Shown: in pieces, positions 57,178-64,000 of the stretch
Layout: every line of letters begins with the position of its first letter
Position numbering within the stretch: position 1 is the stretch's first letter
Source of the DNA: Eurosta solidaginis
Lineage: Eukaryota; Arthropoda; Insecta; Diptera; Tephritidae
Length of the DNA: 64,000 nt
Assembly (NCBI RefSeq): GCF_040869045.1
Contig: NC_090319.1
Span: forward strand, 300,254,998-300,318,997
Direction of reading: 5' to 3'
Position numbers and translations under genes: made by a program
Notes under the pieces: model-generated
Told to the model about the DNA's origin: nothing
What the model saw: only the letters and a program-made list of their open reading frames with translations
Database searches by the model: none

Positions 57178-57824
57178 AAGCCGGGTCGATTTGTGGGAGG
57201 CAAAAAAATCGCCCATTGCTCTATGAAAATCATATTCTAGGGATCAAAATAAGAAACTTTGCCGAAGGAACCATACCTCTAAAACGAATTCTGATGTCCG
57301 CCCCTTTGGGTCGTAGGGGCAAATTTTGAAAAATCCCACTTTGAAATGCCTATGTTTTTTCTTTTTGGAGTTTATTTTTCTCTTTAGAAATTTATTTAGT
57401 CAGAACATATGAAAATGAAAAATGAATTTAACTTAGTAATAGAAAAGAAGTTAAAAAAATTTATTAGAAATTAGCGTTTTTACAACCCCCTTTTAAAACC
57501 AAGGCATCACTGTGATGCATTTGCATGTCGTAAACATAGTTGTGTGGGTTTTTTGTTCAACCGTTTTAAAAAATGAAGATATCACTGTGACACAATTGCA
57601 GATCGTAAAATTGCTTGTGTTGTTTTTTTTAAGCCACCACAAGACACAAAAGGTATAATTGAAATTGCCCCTACCCAAAAGTTCGACCCAAAGGGGGGGG
57701 GGGGGGGGGGGGGACATCAGAATTCGTTTTAGAGATATGGTTCCTTCGGCAAAGTTTCTTATTTTGATCCCTAGAATACGATTTTCACAGAGCAATGAGC
57801 GATTTTTAAATCGACCCGCCCTAA
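57178..57824. mobile_element. MITE-like inverted-repeat element with a 21-G run
   Basis: The arms 57181-57325 and 57655-57821 are reverse complements over about 145 bp (CCGGGTCGATTT... and ...AAATCGACCCGCC; both contain AACTTTGCCGAAGGAACCAT or its complement). The right arm holds a run of 21 G at 57693-57713. The core has a diverged duplication of about 75 bp around ATCACTGTGA. No coding region. Confidence 0.8.
57693..57713. repeat. Homopolymer of 21 G
   Basis: Uninterrupted G run in an AT-rich region; the opposite MITE arm has only CGCCCC at the same place (57299-57304). Confidence 0.95.
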
Positions 57825-57970
57825 TATACATATATCGCCCATTTACTTCAATAGTGTCATAATTCAAAAAACACGAACTTTTAGTTAAAAACGAAGAATG
57901 TGCTAAAGGAATTTAGCCTATTTCACGCCACCCGTTAGGTATGCAATTGGCGCTTTAAAAAAAAAAATAA

Positions 57971-58315
57971 CTGTAAGGCGCGCTAACCTCCGAAGAGATC
58001 TAAGGCCGAGCTTCTCTTCCAATTTGCGTCGTGCTCCTCTTGATTTTCCCTACAAATTGGCCGGAGGGGACCTACATGTTTTATGCCGACTCCGAACGGC
58101 ATCTGCAAGGCAGATGAGTTTTCACTGAGAGCTTTTCATGGCAGAAATACACCCGGAGCGCTTGCCAAACACTGCCGAGGGGCGACCCCGCTTAGAAAAA
58201 TTTTCTTCTAATTGAAAAACCTTATTTCTAAAATTTTGATGTTGCTTTGCCCGGGAGTTGAACCCAGGGCATACGGTGTGATAGGCGGAGCACGCTACCA
58301 TCACACCACGGTGGC
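57971..58315 (-). repeat. tRNA-derived SINE, copy C (best preserved)
   Basis: On the minus strand the first 70 bp look like a tRNA: GTGGTGTGATGGTAGCGTGC (A-box region) and CCTGGGTTCAACTCCCGGGC (T-arm with B-box). A tRNA-unrelated body follows, ending in A-rich sequence near 57960. Copies A (22243) and B (24190) share the body. Confidence 0.8.
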
Positions 58316-59106
58316 ATATGTAATATGTAAGTGTGACACAAAACGAAAATTTCGTATAGAATAGAGGATACCTTCATAAAAAATAAAATAAAAATATAAA
58401 AAAATTTATGTAATGAAAAATAAGGCAGAGTTTACTAAAAAATGTTTAAATGAAAGAAAAAAATAAAGTACTTAAAGTGCGAAAAAATTAACTGAAGTGA
58501 ATAAACTGTTCCATATAAAAACGCAGTAAGTGCACTTAGACTTTTTTCCGGGTTTTAATGTTATTATTGTGGAAATATGAAGATTCTAATGTTCAGATAT
58601 TTAACTTTGGGATTCCCATTGAGATCTATGTACGTAATTAATTTGTATTAAATTTGTAAACACTCCATTTCATGAATATATATGACCATATCTACCATAA
58701 AATATCGTCTGTGAACGATATAATACTAAGATATAACAAAGCAGAATAAATTAGAAAGAAAAGAAAAAGAAACAACATTGATATTGTTCACGCAAACATA
58801 TTTACTAAAATAAAATTAATTTCATAACTTTAAGGGACATAAACAAATTAGATTTATGGGATCTAAGCATCCGGTTAATGGGCATATAATCCAGCAAAGT
58901 TAGCCTAATAATAAATTTCGGCTGAAAAAATTAATACAAAATAGTTTTACTTCTCCTTTGTGCGTTGAAATATTTTTTTATCTTTATGAGACAGGCTGCA
59001 TAATTTGACATAAAATTTAACAAAGCAAATATATTATTTCATATATATAATATTCCTATAGGCTAGGTACAATCACAAACATCAGATTGCCAATATATCT
59101 GTTTAA
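58316..59106. other. Intergenic, nothing recognised
   Basis: A/T-rich DNA with AAATAAAATAAA runs (58380-58500) that could serve as polyadenylation signals for ZDHHC6, but nothing ties them to it. Confidence 0.4.
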
Positions 59107-60157
59107 GGCACGGTTTTCAGTAGTTGGTTAACCTAAGCTTATACTAAGTTTGCTTAAACTCTAGTCAAATTCAAACTCCACTTAAACTACTGCGCAGTTT
59201 TTCAGTCACAGTTTAAGCCCGCCTTTGGGGTACACTTTTTTGTACGGCAAAATTTTATTATCTATATAATTTGTTGATACGGCAACAGCTGGATTTTGTT
59301 TACCCAACAAATATGGAAAAAATATTTCTCCAGCGAAATATATATCTAGTCCCGGAGAAGCGATATCCAATATCATTATTTAATTATTCTTAAACCAGAT
59401 AGTTCTCGAGTTGATATCCAATTTCGTTCAACAATCACTATCCTACCTTTGAGAAATTTTGTAAAACTTAGAGTTCTCGAGTTGATCTCCAACGTTATTA
59501 TGGTTATCAAATTATTATCCAACCTTTGAGAGATTTTGGGAAATGTACAGTTCTCAAATGAATATCCAACACATTTCCCCAGTTAATATCCTACATTGGA
59601 TATCGAGTTGAGGTGGAGTTGAAAAAAAAAATCTCCAAGGTGGTACCACCAACACCAGCAGCTGTTTATTATATTATTTATATTATTATTGTGAGATATA
59701 AACACCTGGTTGATATAAGTAATGAACCGCAATTAATCAAAAATAAATTATATATATTTTATTTATTTTCGTGAAAATACTGTAGTATGGAATCTTATAT
59801 TTGAGTCCAGTTAGAGAACCACAACTTGGGAATTAAATTTTTTCAACTTAAGTAATAGCATTTTACTGAGTACGCTATGATTCTCGAGTTAAGCTACTGT
59901 TTCGAAACAACTCTTGAGATTTTAGAAGTATGCCTAGCGAGCTCTAATGGTACTCAAGCCCAAATGCTTATTGGTTATATTCGACGCCATTTCGAACGAA
60001 CGCAAATAACTGATAAGCTAACTAGAGTTTAATTCTGCCAGATCAGCCGCTTGAGCTCAGCTTAAACTTCATTTAAAGTACACTGAAAAACTGCAGAATA
60101 AGTTTAAGGGTAGTTTAATTGACAAACTGAGTTAAACTTGTACTGAAAAACCGGGCC
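59107..60157 (-). mobile_element. PIF/Harbinger-like non-autonomous element, copy 2
   Basis: 1051 bp, in reverse orientation to copy 1. The terminal repeats are GGCACGGTTTTCAGTAG and CTGAAAAACCGGGCC, flanked by TAA on both sides (59104-59106 and 60158-60160). It is free of the LINE, LTR and SINE insertions seen in copy 1 and so serves as the reference for the empty state. No transposase. Confidence 0.87.
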
Positions 60158-60839
60158 TAAGTGTTTTTGTTTTTGTATTCAATAATCAAATGTATCTAAA
60201 TTTAAATTTTTTTCTTGTCACACTTATGCTGATATGTATTGCATAAATATAGGGGGAAAAAAATTTTAATATTCAAAAATTCATATCTCGAAAACAACAA
60301 GTTTTGGCTAATGCATTTAGCCAAGTTGAAATATAAACCGTTCACTCAATATAGAAAAAGTTTAAACAAAAAAAATTACCTTTTTTGAGAGACTAATTTT
60401 TGAAAAAAGTCATAATATTTTACTAAATACTAAAAAAAATAGTTTTTAAACTATACGCTATTGTTTATAAATTTATATAAAAGTAAATGTAATATCGAAA
60501 ATTTCAAAGAAAAAACATAAGAACCGGTTAATTTTTGACAAAGTTATTGACAGCTGAAAAAATAGGTGAATAAAATATCGATTGCATTTTATCGAATTCA
60601 ACTTCCGATAAATCCGAAAAAAATTTGAATGAGGCAAAAAAAAAAAAAAAAAAACACGTGTTTCATTATTTTGACCAAAGAACAACATATTAAAATTTCA
60701 TCGAAATCAAAAATCATGTCCCGCGCGGACCGGTTGTCTAGAAATGAAATGAGCCTATTAAATATTTGTTAACTTCTTTCAGAAAATTTTTATAAGCGCT
60801 GAAGGCAAAAGTTTATAAATAATTGAATTCTGAAAGCAA
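60158..60839. other. Intergenic AT-rich sequence
   Basis: Low-complexity A- and T-rich sequence with an A-run at 60635-60654. No gene seen. Confidence 0.4.
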
Positions 60840-61525
60840 ACTGTAAATGTTTACAAAAAACATTAAAAAACTATTTGCAAACGTGTTTTTACTTGAAAAT
60901 TTCAAATTATTTTCGAAAACGTTTGTACATGGAAGAGAATAGCTGCATTGTCCAAGAACTCGTTAGAATTGCAGCTATACTTTAATGAATGTTTGAAATT
61001 AGGAATTTATGTTTGTATATAAATACATACATTATTGTGTGTACATATATAATATTGAAATTACCCAACAAGCAAAGGAAACGTAATGTAAGTTTGAATA
61101 AGTTTTCTCAAAAAACATTAAGCTTACAAAACCTTGATTTTTTTGTTTATAAATCGTTTAGAAATTAGCGTCAAATAATCGAAACGGTTCCTTGCTTTTA
61201 AGCTTTTAAATGTAAGCATATAAAAAATTGCTAAAATAAAGTTTTTTATAAATATTTTTCCAATGCTTTTTTAAACGATAGTTCTTATTTCAATCAATTA
61301 TTTCAATAATTTATACGTATAATACACGTGCGCATATGTATATTTTCCTATTTTCATATATACATTAAATCAAGTTTAGCTGCAATTCTAAAGCATTCTT
61401 GGAGATTTCAAGAAGCGGTCTTACATATACAAACGTTTATGAAAATAATTTAAAAGTATCCATGTTGACAAATGTTTTTCGTGTTTCGTGTTTCGTGTTT
61501 TTTTTGTAAACATTTACAATTTACG
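60840..61525. repeat. Imperfect inverted repeat, possible old MITE
   Basis: The left arm (60840-60995) and right arm (61365-61525) are reverse complements with many mismatches; shared pieces are CTGTAAATGTTTACAAAAAA and TTAGAATTGCAGCTA. Ends are not sharp. A CGTGTTT triplet repeat (61479-61502) lies in the right arm. Confidence 0.55.
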
Positions 61526-61864
61526 ATTCAAGGTTCAATTCGAGCTCAAGGCCGGAACAACAAAATCGTTCTAATGCCGATTTGACACAGAGGCTCAATG
61601 AAATAATTAGTCAAGTTTTCTATATTAAAGCCCTAATTGAATTAAATTTTCCATACAAAATACAAATTCTTAATTAAAATCGAGTGCAAAATCCAGTCGG
61701 TTTTGCTTGGTGCTTCGAATTTTATTGCCAATGTAACAACTGACAATCAAAAATAAATTATTTTTAATAATTTACGAAAAATAGAAAAGCACGAAAAAAT
61801 CAAAATTTAATTTTTGCTGCATTTGCTGCAAAAGATAATATGGCTTTTTTAGGTACATCATCAA

Positions 61865-61947
61865 ACAAACTTCTGGTAACACTACGGACTCAATCAGTCT
61901 ATGTGAGGTCCTCATGGACCGGCCAGTTCAACCTAACCTAACCTAAC
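61865..61947 (+). repeat. LINE 3' end scrap with (CCTAA)n tail
   Basis: The phrase CTATGTGAGGTCCTCATGGA, then CAACCTAACCTAACCTAACC, is the plus-strand version of the 3' end at 23632-23710. Extreme 5' truncation left under 100 bp. Confidence 0.75.
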
Positions 61948-62229
61948 CTTGGTATATCATCTATGATTGTATTTATAGTTAAGAAGGAAACGGCTGATTT
62001 CCATTTTAACTATTTTAACGAAATATTTGTTTGGGGCTGCTGACAGATGTTCGCTTAATGAAGCAAAAGGCTCTGTATGAAAACGCAAACATAATTATTT
62101 CATTAAATAGAATTGTGATTCGATTAAGTTTCTGTGTGAAAACGGTATAATGATAATTATTGTTTTTTTAATTTTGCTATACTTGAAAAATTGTATTTTG
62201 TTTTTGGAATAGTAAATAGACAATTTTTT

Positions 62230-62345
62230 CAGACAACCTGCCATAGCTGCGCAGATAGATCCATTTCGAAGGGTGCTAAGCCTTCATCACCAGTACGCTT
62301 TAGGCACGCTGCGCTAACCATTTAGCTATACAGCGGTGGTTTGTT
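62230..62345 (-). repeat. Possible tRNA-derived SINE head
   Basis: On the minus strand TAGCTAAATGGTTAGCGCAG resembles a tRNA A-box/D-arm, with a weak B-box-like TTCGAA further on. The tRNA fold is incomplete, so a functional tRNA is unlikely. Confidence 0.4.
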
Positions 62346-63340
62346 TGACTGATAAATTGCTGCTTCTATTCCTCCTTACCAACTATATTTAATCAGCGTT
62401 GCGCCATCTGTTGCAAATCACTGATAATGCTGGATTGTCAATTACTTTGTTTGCCATTATTACATGACATAGTATTCCAAAACAAAATACAATTTTTCAA
62501 TTATAGAAAAATCAAAAAAAAAAAACAATAATTATCATTAGAAAAAAATTATTTTTCTGGCCTTTAGCTCGAATCGAACCTTGAATCATTTAATAATAGG
62601 CCGATAAAACAAAAAAAAACGTCTACAATTTACTTTCACAGTTAAAATATTTATAAACATTTGCCCTCAACGCTTACAAAATGTTTCCTGAAAAACATTA
62701 AAATATATTTAATATTGAAAACGCTTATATATCGTTTAACACAGCAAGTTTACTTTCAAAAAAACATTTACAGGAATGCCTGTTGGGTCATTGCGAGCAT
62801 TTTCTATTTGCAATATAGGAGTATTACATATATGTATTATTTAATATTACACAATTCACATAACATTGTTACAATCTTTTTACTCACAATCACATAACAC
62901 TGTTACATATTTTTCACTTTAATGTTAAATTGCATTTGCCTTTAACAAACACTACTATTAATAAATGTGTTTTTTGACATTAAAATTATTATTGTATTCA
63001 TTCACGTGGACAGCTTCGTCCACTCGTACTTAAAGAATATTTACCCAAGTTAAGGACACTTTAAAGGCGCACTGTATATCTGTAGCCGTAAATTGGTATT
63101 GAAGCGTTTTGCTTAAATGATTTTCTTTATATTTAAAACAGATATATATACATAAATAAATTGTTAACTGTATATATGCCTACAGTGGCAGGTGAATAAA
63201 TAGCAGCAACATTCAAAATTGCTAACAACGATTATTTGCTTACATGGCATAAGAAAAAGGGTAATTTCATTGTCTTTATGAGGTTTTCACATTTGATTAA
63301 AATACAGATTATTGAAGTTTCTCTTGATGTCAAAACTGAG
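62346..63340. other. Intergenic AT-rich sequence
   Basis: No gene seen. GCCTGTTGGGT at 62778-62788 is the inverse of ACCCAACAAGC at 61064-61074, a possible terminal pair of an old DNA element. Confidence 0.35.
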
Positions 63341-63344
63341 CTTA

Positions 63345-63480
63345 CCGTTACCCTATCCATGAAGGAGAGTGAAATTTATAATAATGACGACCTGATAACT
63401 GACGTACAGAGTGTACTTAAGTTGTGGAGGGAGCACTTCTCCTCATTGCTAGCTAGGAGGGATAAGGCGAACCCATACTA
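63345..63480 (+). pseudogene. LINE fragment, endonuclease-to-RT linker
   Basis: It codes NNDDLITDVQSVLKLWREHF and SSLLARRD, the linker seen before the RT of RTE-like LINEs, and is similar to the scrap at 30340-30500. Confidence 0.55.
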
Positions 63481-63485
63481 GAGAT

Positions 63486-63545
63486 ATACGCCGCCGATAA
63501 ACGCCGCCGCCGATTTTGTCGGCGCGGCGGCGCAGCGTCCGGCGC
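63486..63545. repeat. GC-rich CGCCGCCG inverted repeat
   Basis: CGCCGCCGCCGA is followed after four bases by TCGGCGCGGCGGCG, giving a strong short hairpin in AT-rich DNA. Confidence 0.7.
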
Positions 63546-64000
63546 GTTACTATATTTTCTACTCGTTTAAGACTGTTTAGGCCATTTATTGTTCATGTCG
63601 AAAATTGGTCGGATATGGTCGAAAGTGGTATCAACGGATGCACATCACTGCCAGTTATAAGAAACTAATTGCGAAATTTAACTCTTTATAACTATTCGAT
63701 GTCAACACGGACTTTGCATCACCCAATTCAGCAAGTTATTAAAACAAAACACTAAAAGAAAAGTTATATAATAAATTTATATGCTCACTTTGCATTTTTG
63801 AAAAAATTAATAATGAACAATTAATTCAAATAAAATAACCCAAGGCGAACATGTTAAATTGTCCTCAAGAATAAGCGAAATCAGTGATTCAAAATCCTTT
63901 AGTAGGTTCTAGGGGCATAACACTCCTTTGAAATTATTCTTACCTCATACTTAAGTTGAGGATATATGTACTTATAAGAACGGTTTGAAAAATCACTAAG
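63546..64000. other. Intergenic AT-rich sequence
   Basis: Nothing recognised up to the window edge. Confidence 0.4.

Noticed and set aside
62230..62345. Functional tRNA gene
   Set aside because: The acceptor and T arms do not close and the B-box is poor, so a tRNA-derived repeat is more likely.

Overview
This window reads as nuclear DNA of a higher dipteran fly, most plausibly a tephritid fruit fly. The evidence is an AT-rich background, fly-type short splice signals, a host protein close to the Drosophila ZDHHC6 orthologue, and dipteran transposon lineages (Osvaldo/Ulysses-like and 412/mdg1-like LTR elements, RNase H-bearing LINEs, tRNA-derived SINEs). The species call is inference. I see no bacterial, viral or CRISPR content.

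One host gene explains the layout. Exons at 389-573, 34513-34594, 34655-34953, 53138-53356 and 55961-56443 join in phase with GT/AG sites to encode the last 421 codons of an endoplasmic-reticulum DHHC palmitoyltransferase, ZDHHC6-like, with a C-terminal SH3-like domain and a KKNK tail. The first exon lies left of the window. Introns are about 33.9 kb, 60 bp, 18.2 kb and 2.6 kb; the two giant ones consist largely of transposable elements and satellite.

Intron 1 (574-34512) holds, in order: a dispersed repeat; a 4.6 kb hierarchical satellite built on an 11-bp monomer; a PIF/Harbinger-like element (6457-23160) split by a LINE (6500-21811) that is itself split by a young 13.1 kb Osvaldo/Ulysses-like LTR retrotransposon (8542-21622) with 3.17 kb LTRs; a decayed LINE with a SINE inside it; a candidate 3 kb terminal-inverted-repeat element carrying three CTCF-like motifs and a 0.6 kb hairpin; then LINE fragments and an internally deleted gypsy-like element.

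Intron 3 (34954-53137) holds LINE fragments, a solo LTR split by an RNase H-type LINE with a (CCTAA)n tail, a long dispersed repeat, and a decayed LINE split by a complete 8.6 kb 412/mdg1-like element (43193-51821, antisense to the gene, LTRs with no difference seen) and by a second solo LTR. Intron 4 (53357-55960) holds LINE remnants and a SINE-like retroposon with a 13-bp target duplication. Downstream (56444-64000) is AT-rich intergenic DNA with a MITE containing a 21-G run, a tRNA-derived SINE, a second Harbinger-like copy, inverted repeats and LINE scraps.

The strongest candidates for something undescribed are the 11 > 89 > 534 bp satellite, the reversed-order C-x4-H-x3-C-x2-C motif pair in the Osvaldo-like Gag, the 117-bp tandem array of CTCF-like sites, the intronic long hairpin, and (CCTAA)n LINE tails in a dipteran.
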